In this document: piece after piece, positions 34,525 to 45,905 of the stretch
How positions within the stretch are numbered: the stretch's first letter is position 1
Layout: every line of letters begins with the position of its first letter
Source of the DNA: Sorghum bicolor
Taxonomy: Eukaryota > Streptophyta > Magnoliopsida > Poales > Poaceae
Assembly: GCF_000003195.3 (NCBI RefSeq)
Contig: NC_012871.2
Coordinates: 43,256,434 to 43,320,433 of the forward strand
DNA: 64,000 nucleotides
Reading direction: 5' to 3'
Notes under the pieces: generated by a model
Database searches by the model: none
Seen by the model: only the letters and a program-made list of their open reading frames with translations
Told to the model about the DNA's origin: nothing
Made by a program: the position numbers and the translations under genes

Positions 34525-35953
34525 GGTCACATATGCTGCTATTTCCTTCTTCATTTTGGTCCACCAAAAGTGAGATCTTAGATCTTGATACATCTTACTA
34601 CTGCCAGGATGAATAGAAAGCTTGGAAAGACGTGCTTCATCCATGATGCAGTTCTTTAATTCTCGATTCTTCGGGACCACCAGCCGGTGCTGAAACCATA
34701 ATACCCCTTTTTCATCAACTCGGAACTGAGTCTCTAGGTCATTTTTGATCTTTTCTTTGATGTGGAAAATACCCTTGTCTATTCTCTGACCTTTGATGAC
34801 TTGACTTTCAAGTGAATAACTGAGATTTATGTGACATAAGACTTCAGGATGCATGAGATTGAAACCATCCTCAAACAACGGTTGAACCACTTGATAGTGC
34901 AGTTTGTGACTCAAAGCGTCTGCTACCACATTAGCCTTGCCCGGATGATAACGGACTTCCAGATCGTAATCCTTGATCAGCTCTAACCATCTTCGTTGCC
35001 TCTATATTTAGCTCAGACTGAGTGAAGATGTATTTCAGACTTTTATGATCTGTGTAGATATGACACTTGTTTCCCAGCAAATAGTGTCTCCAGATCTTCA
35101 GAGCGTGCACCACTGCTGCTAACTCGAGGTCGTGAGTTGGGTAGTTGACTTCGTGCTTTCTCAACTGTCATGAAGCGTAAGCTATTACTCTGCCATCTTG
35201 CATCAGCACACATCCTAAGCCACTTTTCGATGTGTCGCAAAACACATCAAAAGGCTTCTCGATATTGGGTTGCGCTAAAACAGGAGCGGTGGTTAGCAAC
35301 TTTTGCAAGGTGCGGAAGGCTAGTTCACACCCTTCCGTCCAGACAAACTTATGATCCTTTTGTAGCAAACTGGTCATTGGCTTAGCAATCTTGGAAAAGT
35401 TGGGTATGAAACGACGGTAATACCCGGCTAGGCCAAGAAAGCTTTGAAGTTCCGAGATAGAAGTTGGTGCCTTCCAGTCCATGACTTCCTGTACCTTTGA
35501 TGGATCCACAACAATCCCTTCTTCAGACAGAATATGCCCTAGGAAAGGATCTTTCTTCAGCCAGAACTCACACTTGCTGAACTTTGCATATAAGTGATGC
35601 TCTCGCAGTCGTGTTAGCATGACTCTTAGATGCTCGGCGTGATCTTGCTCATTCTCTGAATAAACCAGAATGTCATCGATGAACACCACCACAAACTTGT
35701 CTAGCTCTGGCATAAAGACGGAGTTCATCAGATACATAAAGTATGTAGGAGCATTTGTCAACCCAAAGGACATGACAAGATACTCATACAATCCATATCT
35801 GGTGGAAAAAGCAGTCTTCGGGATATCTTGCGGATGGATCTTGATTTGGTGATACCCGGACCTTAAATCTATCTTGGAAAACACTCTGGCTTTGGACAGC
35901 TGATCAAACAGGATATCAATCCTTGGCAATGGATACTTATTTTTGATTGTCAC
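34525..35953 (-). pseudogene. pol: RT, RNase H and integrase zinc finger of the Tekay-like element
   Basis: Minus-strand pol centre. [50 protein letters not shown] and [14 protein letters not shown] (FIDD catalytic motif near 35675-35715). Connection: [21 protein letters not shown]. RNase [17 protein letters not shown], then [20 protein letters not shown] at about 35165 interrupts AYAS|QLRKHE, and a frameshift follows near 35010. The last part (VVADALSHKL to HFWWTKMKKEIAAYVTC) reaches the integrase zinc finger, which continues at 9639 beyond the CRM-like block. The RT start lies at 57226 and beyond, separated by the Athila array. Confidence 0.88.
35901..35953. repeat. 53-bp direct repeat flanking the Athila array (left copy)
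   Basis: The Tekay RT segment from TGATCAAACAGG to TTGATTGTCAC occurs here and again at 57173-57225. It is far longer than the 5-bp duplication expected at an LTR element insertion. Confidence 0.9.
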
Positions 35954-37176
35954 TGTTGACGGTTCTTAAGTATCAATTTTAATTATCAAATAAACAAGAG
36001 AAAGGACCAATATGCAAACAACACCTAGAATTACGGTTTGATCTGACAGAATTCCACGAGTTTTGTTGTTTATCTGTTTCTGCAGGGGGTTATCTGGAAA
36101 TAAGGAAGAAAGACCCACATGTCGGAATTACATAGAGATATCAATGCTCCGCGCAATTTTCTACCATCTAGAAGACTCCAGAAGCCACGGGAAGAAAGCG
36201 GAGACCGAAAGGGGCCGGGCCCAGGGCGCTCGCCCTGAGGACCAGGGTGCCCGCCCTCAGTTGGATGCCAATCAGGACTCTTTTCGCACACGATGTTCCA
36301 CTGACCTAAAGGATCAAGGATAACCGTCCAATCAATGTCGGTTTGATCCAATGGCTCACGTTCACTTGAGGGGACTATAAAACCAGACCCCCCTGGCCCC
36401 TGGAGGAGACAAGTTTATCGTAGAGTTGAGGGGAGCCCTCGAAGGAAAACCTCTTCTCTAAATAAAATTTCTTTTTAGGCTTAGCATCCAATGTGAGTAG
36501 AAATAGATCCTCTAGTTTCTACTAGATTGAGAGAGATAGAGTGGAGGTGTAGATTGGAGGAAGCCCGGCCTGTCGGTGTCTACTCCGAGCTTGTACCTAC
36601 GAGATCAAGTTCTCCTAACCCGAGGCTTGCTCCTAGGATTCTTCAGTATTTCGACTTCTAAATTCTTGTTTTATTGTTCTTTTGGTTTATGAGTTTACTT
36701 TAATCTCTTCGCGTAGAGTTTAGAGTAATCATCTCTAGCGTAGACGTGGTGTTTAAGCTAGGATACTCATAGATATTCCCTGACTAGCTAGACCATGCTA
36801 GTAGTGAGGAACATGACAATTCCGAGTTACCTTTGCAGACCATATCTCGTTAGCAGGAAGGATAGGGTTTATAGGTGCGGGTTGAACATCCTTTGTGGTG
36901 TCTAGATTCCTTTAGCCTCCCCAATAGAACAGTAGATCATCCTTACCAAGGTTAGAAGAAGATTACGGTTGTAGTCTTCTCTATTTATCACTCACATCGA
37001 GAAACATTCTTTGTTGCCTAAAGGGTTAGTAGTAATAGACCGGGTTAGTCAGATGCACTCTTTCTCCTAGTGGTAAAAAAATAAATACGATACTCTAGAT
37101 AACCTCCCGGGTGAAGTGCTCACTGATATCCGTGCGCTTACGGATCAATTCCTTATTGCGTTCCCAAATATCAACA
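35954..37176 (+). repeat. Athila LTR1 (1223 bp)
   Basis: TGTTGACGG..ATATCAACA. Nearly identical to LTR2 and LTR3. It contains GC-rich inverted motifs (about 36223-36256) upstream of a TATA box. Confidence 0.9.
36375..36382 (+). promoter_or_regulatory. TATA box of Athila LTR1
   Basis: CTATAAAA about 420 bp into the LTR. It lies about 120 bp downstream of GC-rich motifs of the GGGCGCCCGCCC type; the equivalent in LTR2 is TATATAA at about 44397. Confidence 0.65.
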
Positions 37177-37184
37177 AGCATTTC

Positions 37185-37201
37185 TGGTGCCGTTGCCGGG
37201 G
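37185..37201 (+). promoter_or_regulatory. Primer binding site, Athila copy I
   Basis: TGGTGCCGTTGCCGGGG, eight bases after LTR1. It matches the 3' end of tRNA-Asp with one mismatch, the usual Athila primer. Copy II has the perfect form at 47146. Confidence 0.85.
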
Positions 37202-37310
37202 AGAAAGACGGTTTGCTGAGGTAACCTTGAGTCTTACTACTAGCTTATATCTATACTTTTATATTTTCTTATCTTTTATATTCTGTATTTATTTTCTTTA
37301 CTCTTACCTT

Positions 37311-37929
37311 ATGGAAAACCAAGATTCTAAATCAATCTACCAATTTGCAACACCTTCGGAAACTCACCTTTTACCATAGGAATCATCACAGCCTATCCAA
37401 ACATCCCAGTATTGGTTAGGTTCTAGGTCGATTGCCATGATTCAAAACCTATCTTTTTCGAGAAAGGAAGATGAAAACCCTTACCTTAATATTAGAGATT
37501 TTGAGCAAACATGTGATTGTCTTCGCATTGAAGGCATTTCTGATAAAACTTTACGTTGGAAGCTTTTTCCTTTTTCCTTAAGGGGAGAAGCTAGACAATG
37601 GTACAGTCAGAAGGTAAGTCAACAACGAGGTGAATTGGGAGTTTTACGAGCCAACTTTTGTCTAGATTCTTATTCCCTCGACCGTATTGGCGACCTTAGA
37701 CTCGAAGTCCTATCTTTTAAACAAAAAGATAATCAAACTTTGGGAAAATCCTGGAAACATTGTTCTGATCTTTTAGAATCTGGTCCAAACCTTAATCTTG
37801 AATACCCTGTTCTTTTATTTCACTTCTTTCGAGGTCTTCAGAAAAATCATAAACAAATGCTACACACAATGTCTAGAGGTTCTTTCTTTCGCATCCCTAC
37901 TGATGAAGCTAGAGTGATCCTAGATGGAT
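37311..37929 (+). pseudogene. gag: gag of Athila copy I
   Basis: ATG at 37311 (MENQDSKSIYQFATP). A TAG at 37377 replaces the Trp codon seen in copy II. The capsid region follows: DFEQTCDCLRIEGISDKTLRW, LFPFSLRGEARQWYS, FFRGLQKNHKQMLHTMS, in the style of the Athila Retrotrans_gag domain. Near 37925 a 19-bp deletion relative to copy II shifts the frame (ILDG then stop). Non-functional. Confidence 0.8.
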
Positions 37930-39021
37930 AATACCCTTCATGATGAAACCTACGAAGACGAAGTAGACACTCTACCAAATTCTTCATCTACTTTAGCTAT
38001 CCCAGGTTCTGAGCCACAAGAGGAAGAAATTCCACCATCGGACTTCATGCTGGATATAGAATCCGATCTTTTTGCCGATTTTGGAAACATTTCAAACTAC
38101 CATTCTATTGACAAACCCCAAAACAGCCAGTTTAGCATTTATTTGCCAAGTGAATATCAATTGAGAGAGCTTATCTCAGTCATGAGTAGCGAGTGGTTGG
38201 AGGAATCAGAGCTTTCTTCTAATGTGATCCGTTTGGACACACCCTCTATAACTATACGATGTGCTTATAATTTTGATCGATTTAATGCTCTCAATAATCC
38301 TGTTGTAGGGATCAACATCATGTCTGAATCTTTTGTGCTTAAACAATTTAAAAATCTTGTCTTAACCCCCACAACAAAGGTCATAAAGGAATCTTCGGGA
38401 CGATTAGTCCCCAGTCTTGGAATTATTAATGTCCTACCTCTTACGGTAGAAGGCTCCATGGTTCATTTGAACTTCTATATCTTTGATACATGAGACTTCG
38501 ACCTGTTGATAGGACAACCTTTTAGAAGACTCCTTTATGAAGGTCATACTGGAAAGCTACACATTTCTTTTGGAAAAGCTTTTAAAATCCCAATAACAAT
38601 TTCACACTCCTTAAATAATAAGGCCAAGTCATATCTTTTGCCTGATCCTATGGAGGAGGTAAATGTTGCATCTCTTGAGCTTTTAGAAGAATCAGACTTA
38701 GAAGACGAAACTCCTTTCTTCACAGAAGAAGAAGCCGAACCTTCTAAACCTAAACCCTTAGATGAGTTTGAAGAAACACCTAGACCCCCCATAGACCTTA
38801 AAACTTTACCACCCGGTCTTATCTATGCTTTCCTAAACAATAATCCAGAGTTTCCTGTGATCATCAGCGATAAACTCACTCAGGATCAAACTCTGCGATT
38901 GATGACCATTCTTGAGAAACATCACTCAGTGTTCGGCTACTCACTCCAAGATCTTACAGGAATCAGTCCTATGATTTGTACCCATCGTATTCCAACAGAT
39001 CCTTCTGTTTCACCTTCTTGA
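37924..39021 (+). pseudogene. pol: Protease-like region and linker of Athila copy I
   Basis: Encodes an acidic linker, then a retropepsin-like fold segment: NALNNPVVGINIMSESF, a middle part GIINVLPLTVEGSMVHL and DFDLLIGQPFRRLL at the usual place of LGRPF. The expected catalytic D-T/S-G is not visible; NPVVGINIMS occupies its place, and copy II has the same. TGA at 38491 replaces the Trp codon of copy II. The linker to RT (ISDKLTQDQTLRLMTILEKHH, GISPMICTHRI) ends with a TGA at 39021 where copy II has an Arg codon. Confidence 0.75.
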
Positions 39022-39048
39022 GAACCCCAACGTAGACTTAATAACACT

Positions 39049-40313
39049 ATGAGAGAGGTAGTTAAAAAGGAAGTTATAAAGTTGCTGCATGCAGGGATTA
39101 TATATCCTGTGCTGCAAAGTGAGTGGGTAAGCCCAGTACAAGTTGTGCCTAAAAAGGGAGGCATGACTGTTATTATGAATGAAAAGAACGAGCTAATTCC
39201 GCAACGCACTGTCACAGGATGGCGGATGTGCATAGACTATAGAAAACTAAACAAAGCTACGAGAAAGGATCACTTTCCTTTACCTTTCATAGATGAGATG
39301 CTAGAGCGATTAGCGAACCATTCGTTCTTCTGTTTCCTAGATGGATATTCAGGGTATCATCAAATCCCGATCCATCCCGATGATCAAAGCAAAACCACTT
39401 TTACATGCCCATACGGAACTTATGCTTATCGTAGAATGTCTTTTGGGTTATGTAATGCACCAGCTTCTTTTCAAAGATGCATGATGTCTATATTTTCTGA
39501 TATGATTGAAGAGATTATGGAAGTTTTCATGGATGATTGCTCTGTTTATGGGAAAACTTTTGATAGTTGTCTTGAAAACTTAGACAAGGTTTTGCAAAGA
39601 TGTGAAGAAAAGCACTTAGTCCTTAATTGGGAAAAGTGTCATTTCATGGTTAGGGAAGGAATAGTGTTGGGACACTTAGTGTCTGCAAGAGGTATTGAGG
39701 TAGACAAAGCTAAAATTGAAGTAATTGAACAACTACCTCCACCTGTGAATATAAAAGGAATTCGAAGGTTTCTTGGCCATGCTGTTTTTTATCGTAGATT
39801 CATAAAAGATTTTTCATTCATTGCTAGACCACTTACTCTTTTGCTAGCCAAGGATGCTCCTTTCGAATTTGATGATGCATGTTTAACATCTTTCAATTTA
39901 TTAAAGAAAGCACTCATCTCTGCACCAATCATTCAACCCCCTGATTGGTCGTTGCCTTTTGAAATTATGTGTGATGCCAGTGATTATGCTGTGGGGGCAG
40001 CTTTAGGACAAACTAAAAATAAGAAGAATCATGCAATTGCTTATGCCAGTAAAACTTTGACAGGAGCTCAACTTAATTATGCAACCACTGAAAAGAGCTT
40101 CTGGCTGTTGTCTTTGCCATTGATAAATTTAGATCTTATTTAGTTGGAGCTAAAATAATTGTTTACACTAATCATGCTGCACTAAAATATTTGCTCACTA
40201 AAAAAGATGCTAAACCTCTCCTGATTAGATGGATCTTATTACTCCAATAATTTGACTTAGAAATAAAAGATAAAAAGGGAGTAGAAAAATCTGTTGCTGA
40301 TCACTTGTCTAGA
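39049..40313 (+). pseudogene. pol: Reverse transcriptase and RNase H of Athila copy I
   Basis: [81 protein letters not shown] and VFMDDCSVYGKT (FMDD active site near 39530). Connection: GIRRFLGHAVFYRRFIKDFS. RNase [40 protein letters not shown]. One A is missing near 40092, shifting the frame at the ELLAVV motif; the continuation to 40313 ([18 protein letters not shown]) is in another frame with a TAA near 40250. Confidence 0.88.
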
Positions 40314-41655
40314 ATGTATTTTAAGAGTCCACAGGAAACCCCCATCAATGATTCACTCCGGGACGACATGCTCTACGGGATTAATAGGTCTGACCTCTGG
40401 TATGCAGATATTGTTAATTTTATGGTTTCAGGGTTTGTACCACCAGGAGCAAACAAGAAGAAGCTTATTCAAGAAAGTCGTTCACATATATGGGATGAGC
40501 CATACCTCTTCCGAGTATGCTCTGATGGCTTACTCAGGAGATGTGTGACAACTGAGGAAGGATGGAAGATCATCGACAGATGTCATTCATCACCATATGG
40601 AGGTCACTATGGAGCATTCCGTACACATTCAAAGATCTGGCAGTGTGGATTCTACTGGCCTACAATGTATGAAGACACGAAGCAATATATCAGAAGATGG
40701 GGCCATGTCAAAGGCACGGGAACATAAATACAAGGGATGCAATGCCACTCACCAACAACCTTCAGATTGAGCTCTTTGATGTCTGGGGAATAGACTACAT
40801 GGGTCCATTTCCTCCATCAAAGAAGTGTGAGTACATGTTGGTGGCAGTTGACTATGTCTCCAAGTGGGTAGAGGCATTACCTTGCAAGCATGCCGACAAC
40901 GTCAGTTCAAAGAGAATGTTTGAAGAAATTATATTTCCAAGATTTGGAGTCCCCAGAGTAGTGATAAGTGATGGAGGAGCACACTTCATCGACAAACGCT
41001 TCAAGCAATATCTATCAAAACATGGAATCCGTCACAACGTCGCTACCCCCTAAAATCCTCAGACAAGTGGCCAAGCAGAGACTTCCAACAAACAAATCAA
41101 GAATATTCTTCAGAAGACAGTAAATGAAATGGGAACGGAGTGGAAAGACAAGTTACCCGATGCACTCTGGGCATACCGGACAGCATACAAGACCCCAATT
41201 GGAATGTCTCCATACTACCTATTGAACTAGAGTTCAAAGCACACTGGGCCATAAAGAGATGGAATATGGACCTAGATGTTGCTAGAGATTATAGAAGAAT
41301 GCAACTATCAGAATTGGAAGAATGGCGAGAGAAGGCATATCACAATTCAAAGATCTACAAAGAAAGAGTCAAAAGGTGGCATGACAAGAGAATCAAGAAG
41401 AAGGAGTTCACACCCGGAGATAAGGTATTACTTTTTAATTCTAGGGTGAAGTTTTTTGGGCATGGAAAACTCTGGAGCAAATGGGAAGGACCATTCAAGG
41501 TAATTAATTCATCATCCCACGGAGCTATCATACTTCAAAATGATGAAGGTACGTTATTCAAGGTAAATGGTCAACGTCTTAAATTATTTTTAGAGCCCAA
41601 TAAAGAATTTGAAGAAATAGACGTAGTCCATTTTTACCTTCCCATGGAGAATTAG
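40305..41655 (+). pseudogene. pol: Integrase of Athila copy I
   Basis: Zinc finger: [35 protein letters not shown], then the Cys pair, disrupted by loss of one base near 40699. Core: [14 protein letters not shown] (first Asp), [17 protein letters not shown] (second Asp), then NPQTSGQAE after a TAA at about 41051. About 20 bp or more are missing near 41220 (SPYYL to [11 protein letters not shown]). The C-terminal domain is intact in frame: IKRWNMDLDVA, KRWHDKRIKKKEFTPGDKVLLFNSR, LWSKWEGPFKV, ending at 41655. Broken in at least three places. Confidence 0.85.
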
Positions 41656-42032
41656 AGCCCGACCTTTTTACTCTGATGTTTTTGGGTTATATATATATTT
41701 TTCTAAATAATTTCGCATCTAGAAACACGCTCGAGAAAGTAGGCCCACAGACGGGCCAGAGAGAGGGCGGGCGCCCAGATCAGGTGGGCGGGCGCCCAGC
41801 TCCTGTTCCCCCTCGGTCCCGATTTTCTCTGTTATGGAAAATGCACTTATGGTAATCCGAATAATCCCTCGGATGGAAAGTTTCGCACGCACATCGACGG
41901 GAGCCACCCGAACAACCCATAGAGGCACTTTTTGACCCCTATATAAACAGACCCCTGACCTCAGTTTTCAAACACCAAGCCACCAAGCCTTCTCTCCTTC
42001 AATTAGAGCTTGATTAGTTCCTTGCTGCTCCA
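41656..42032 (+). other. Spacer with candidate internal promoter, Athila copy I
   Basis: Noncoding. Two GGCGGGCGCCC motifs at 41766-41776 and about 41786-41796 resemble the GC-rich pairs of the LTR promoters. A TATA box follows 145-165 bp downstream, then a CT-rich 5' leader and the ATG of the next ORF. Confidence 0.6.
41940..41948 (+). promoter_or_regulatory. TATA box before the extra Athila ORF
   Basis: TATATAAAC, 85-93 bp upstream of the ATG at 42033. Placement is that of a plant Pol II promoter. No transcript data are available. Confidence 0.6.
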
Positions 42033-42662
42033 ATGGCCGAGAAGTACCACGATGATTGGGAAGTCGTCCCCTTCAACCTCAACATGGAGCCTATGGAAGA
42101 CCCCGATGCCTGTGCTCTCGTCCCGGCCAACACAGAGCGACAGCTAGAAGCCATGCCATTACGCCAACGCAGCTCCGCCCAATCTTACCATGCTCAACCA
42201 GTTCTCACCGCACTACCACAACCCCTACTTCTCAAGGGATCATTATCCAAGACAAAGACCACCATCAAGGTGCCAATCGGCACAAGGATCCTTCCACCTA
42301 GACCCAATGAGAGGGTCGTTGGAGTCAAGACCAACCGGAGCGGCGAGGTCAGCAGTATTCGCTACACTACGGAGGAGGAAAGGTCTTACTTTGAAGGGAT
42401 TAGAGCAGCCAAAGTCCGTTTCATCCCTCCAAAGGCAGCCCCAAAGCACGCTCTCAATGCTTTTGAGACACCTCCCAAGCGTCGCAAGACTATAATGGAT
42501 ATTGATGAGGATGTTCGCAGACTACACAGAGTTATCATAGACCTCCAGTCCTTGATTAATTCCCTCACTAGGCAGCTCTCTAACCATAACACCATTATAC
42601 TAGGCCTTGGGCAGGATCTTGCTAGTGCCAACAAAAAGATTAAGGAATTAGAGCGCCGCTAA
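42033..42662 (+). CDS. Extra ORF downstream of Athila pol (209 aa)
   Basis: An uninterrupted ORF in the position of the env-like region of Athila elements. The ATG (MAEKYHDDWEVV) has a favourable context (CCAATGG). The N-terminal half is Pro/Gln-rich; the middle has basic and proline-rich stretches (IPPKAAPKH) and a nuclear-localisation-like PPKRRKT at about residues 148-154; the C-terminal 50 residues form a likely coiled coil (VRRLHRVIIDLQSLINSL, LASANKKIKELERR). No signal peptide or membrane segment is visible, so it does not look like an envelope protein. It stands out as intact while the neighbouring pol is broken. I do not recognise the product. It could be a native accessory ORF or captured plant sequence. 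Confidence 0.65.
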   Translation: MAEKYHDDWEVVPFNLNMEPMEDPDACALVPANTERQLEAMPLRQRSSAQSYHAQPVLTALPQPLLLKGSLSKTKTTIKVPIGTRILPPRPNERVVGVKTNRSGEVSSIRYTTEEERSYFEGIRAAKVRFIPPKAAPKHALNAFETPPKRRKTIMDIDEDVRRLHRVIIDLQSLINSLTRQLSNHNTIILGLGQDLASANKKIKELERR

Positions 42663-42866
42663 GTTATCTAGATTAGACCTTGTTTCAATCCATCTTAGTC
42701 ACCAATCTTTAAATTCGGTTTAGGTTTGCTATTATTATCAGTTTGCTACTATCATCAGTTTGCTACTAGTCTTTTGTAATAAATGCCTCAAGATTAATAA
42801 AGAGTATTATTATTATTATTATGTCTTGTGTGTCTCTACTTTATTTTTGTGCAAGAAAGCAGAAAA

Positions 42867-42880
42867 TAAGTATGGGGGAG
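42867..42880 (+). promoter_or_regulatory. Internal polypurine-like tract
   Basis: TAAGTATGGGGGAG, nearly the same as the true tract TAAGTATGGGGGTATT before LTR2, but 1.1 kb upstream. Confidence 0.5.
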
Positions 42881-43961
42881 ATCCCTCGACATGCTAAACA
42901 CACTCCGACTACACCACTCCATGATTCAGGTACACACTCTGCACACTTTACTTTAACGTACATATATCTGGGTTATGCAGATTACTGTTTCTGATATGAT
43001 AAATTAAAAAGATTAAAATATTTCTAATCATGATTAATCTCAATCTGTAATATTTCCTGAAAACTTGCAACTATTATAAAATCATTTTAAAAACCCTATG
43101 TTACTTAAGTCAAATGGAATATGTGATGGTAGAATATGAGTTTCTTATTCTTGATATCATTGCTACTTGGAGAATTTATTTCAAAATATTCAAAATTCTA
43201 GCTACCATCCTCAGTGTTTTATATGCCTGATAAAACTGAAAATATTAATGATTATAAAAGCTATCTACTCTGTATTGAGTTTGTTCAAAATGAGTTAGAC
43301 CCTTGTTGAGAGATTTATCATGCTCCTAAGATCAAGACATTTGCTCAGAAAGATTGACTCTTCCGAAGTATTATTGCATTAGAGGCATGGGCTATGCAAA
43401 AATAGAGATATTTCGAGGAAATAAAAAAGGAGCAAGTGCTCGACAACCTCGCAGAAAAATGGACAAGTGTCCGGCAGTAGAATTAAGGGTACCTCGGTAT
43501 CCACTTAAAAAAAAGAGAGAAAAGAAGAAAATGATAGCCCATGGTCCCTCTAATAAGCAATATGCCAGCAAGAGTTGACAAAGATTTTAATTTCCAAAGT
43601 CTTTGATCTAAGAGTATGACATTCCCCTCCTCGGATCCCGTTTTGATCAGGCAATAAATGCAAAGTAAGTATGCTTGAGAATTTTTGCAAATTAAAACAA
43701 CCTCTGTGAGATATATAAAATATAATGAGTGATCTGAGAAGAACCTATGAGGATAAAAAGGTATGCTAACTTTCTTTCAAAAATATACAAAAACTCCAAG
43801 TGACAGGATTGAGAAGAAAGGATCTTTACTCTTAACCATAAACTTCCCTGACTATGGTACACAGTGGAATTTTAACACCCTACAGTTATAAAGAGAATGT
43901 TTTAAATGTTTACCCCAGATATTTTTCTTAACCATCCTTTTCTCGAGGACGAGTAAAAGCC

Positions 43962-43977
43962 TAAGTATGGGGGTATT
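43962..43977 (+). promoter_or_regulatory. Polypurine tract before Athila LTR2
   Basis: TAAGTATGGGGGTATT directly followed by LTR start TGTTGACGG. The same site, with one G fewer, precedes LTR3 at about 45891-45905. Confidence 0.75.
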
Positions 43978-45210
43978 TGTTGACGGTTCATAAGTATCAA
44001 TTTTAATTATCAAATAAACAAGAGAAAGGACCAATATGCAACAAACACCTAGAATTAGGGTTTGATCTGACAGAATTCCACGAGTTTTGTTGTTTATCTA
44101 TTTCTGCAGGGGGTTATCCAGAAATAAGGAAGAAAGGTCCACATGTCAGGATTACATAGAGATATCAACGCACCGCACGATTTTCTACCATCTAGAAGAC
44201 TCCAGAAGCCACGGGAAGAAGGCAGAGGCCGAAAGGGGCCAGGCCCAGGGCGCCCGCCCTGGTGACCTGGGCGCCCGCCCCCTGTTGGATGCCAATCAGG
44301 ACTCTCTTCGCACGGGATGTTCCACCGACCTATTGGATCAAGGAAAACATAGTACCACCTCGCATACCGACCCAAAAACGCATAGAGGAGGAGGACTATA
44401 TAAGGAGACCCCCCTGGCCCCTGGAGTAGACAATAAATTATCATAGAGATTGAGGGGTGCCCTCGAACGAAAACCTCTTCTCTAATTAATATTTCTTTTT
44501 AGGCTTAGCAACCAATGTAAAGTAGAAATAGATCTTCTAGTTTCTACTAGACTGAGAGAGATAGAGTGGAGGTGTAGATTGGAGGAAGGCCGGCCTGTCG
44601 GTGTCTACTCGAAGCTTGTACCTGCGGGATCAAGTTCTCCTAACCCGAAGCTTGCTCCTAGGATTCTTCAGTATTTTGACTTCTAAATTCTAGTAAGTTC
44701 TTGTTTTATTATTCTTATAGTTTATGAGTTTACTTTAATCTCTTCGTGTAGAGTTTAGAGTAATCATTGCTGGCATAAACGTGGTGTTTAGGCTGGGGTA
44801 CTCATAGATATTCCCTGACTAGCTGGACCGTGGTAGTAGTGAGGAACGTGACAATTCCGAGTTACCTTTGCAGACCATATCTCGTTAGCAGGAAGGATAG
44901 GGTTTATAGGTGCGGGTTGAACATCCTTTGTGGTGTCTAGATTCCGTTAGACTCCCCACTAGAACAATAGATCATCCTTACCAAGGTTAGAAGGAGACTA
45001 CGGTTGCAGTCTTCTTTATTTATCACTCACATCGAGAGACATTCTTTGTTGCCTAAAGGGTTAGTAGTAATAGACCGGTTAGTCAGATGCACTCTTTCTC
45101 CTAGTGGTAAAAAAATAAATACGATACTCTGGATAACCTCCCGGGTGAAGTGCTCACCGATATCCGTGCGCTTGCGGATCAATTCCTTATTGCGTTCCCA
45201 AATATCAACA
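43978..45210 (+). repeat. Athila LTR2 (1233 bp)
   Basis: TGTTGACGG..ATATCAACA. It serves as the 3' LTR of copy I and, by position, as the 5' LTR of a middle copy that is almost wholly deleted. It carries GGGCGCCCGCCC-type motifs at about 44246-44280 and TATATAA at about 44397. Confidence 0.9.
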
Positions 45211-45905
45211 AGTTAGACCCTTGTTGAGAGATTTATCATGCCCCTAAGATCAAGACATTTATTCAGAAAGATTCACTCTTCTGAAGTATCATTGCATTAG
45301 AGGCATGGGCTATGCAAAAATAAAGATATTTCGAGGAAATAAAAAGGAGCAAGTGCTAGATAACCTCGTAGAAAAAAATGGACAAGTGTCCGACAGTAGA
45401 ATTAGGGATACCTCGGTATCCACTTAAAAAAAAGAAGAGAGAAGAAAAAGAAATGATAGCCCATGGTCCCTCTAATAAGCAATATGCCAGCAAGAGTTGA
45501 CAAAGATTTTAATTTCCAAAGTCTTTGATCTAAGAGTATGACATTCCCCTCCTCGGATCCCGTTTTGATCAGGCAATAAATGCAAAGTAAGTATGCTTGA
45601 GAATTTTTTTTTTGAAAATTAAAACAGCCTCAGTGAGATATATAAAAGATAATGAGTGATCTGAGAAAACCTATGAGGATAAAAGGTATGCTGGCTTTCT
45701 TTCAAAAATATACAAAAAAAACTCCAAGTGACAGGATTGAGAAGAAAGGATCGCTACTCTTAACCATACACTTCCCTGACTACAGTACACAGTGGATTTT
45801 AACACCCTGCAGTTATGAAAAGAATGTTTTAAAATGTTTTGCCCCAGATATCGTTCTTAACCATCCTATTCTCGAGGACGAGTAAAAGCCTAAGTATGGG
45901 GTATT
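45211..45905 (+). repeat. Remnant of a deleted middle Athila copy (3' UTR only)
   Basis: Begins AGTTAGACCC exactly after the LTR2 end and matches about 43288-43977 to the polypurine tract. Primer site, gag and pol of this middle copy are missing; the break shares AG on both sides. Confidence 0.85.

Larger units (their letters stand above)
42663..43977 (+). other. 3' untranslated region of Athila copy I
   Basis: AT-rich, with AATAAA-like signals near 42777-42800, an (ATT)n microsatellite at about 42807-42823, and a polypurine-like stretch at 42867-42880. An ORF at 43354-43578 has no recognisable domain. The part from about 43286 on is repeated at 45211-45905. Confidence 0.7.

Noticed and set aside
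36063..36323. ORFs across Athila LTRs (also 44087-44446, 46015-46275 and the minus-strand versions at 48840-49262 and 55264-55686)
   Set aside because: They follow the repeated LTR sequence containing the GC-rich motifs and TATA region; not conserved as protein.
42033..42662. Classical env protein of an endogenous retrovirus-like element
   Set aside because: Position fits, but there is no signal peptide, membrane segment, cleavage site or cysteine pattern.
42807..42823. ATT microsatellite as a regulatory site
   Set aside because: An ordinary short tandem repeat in an AT-rich 3' UTR.
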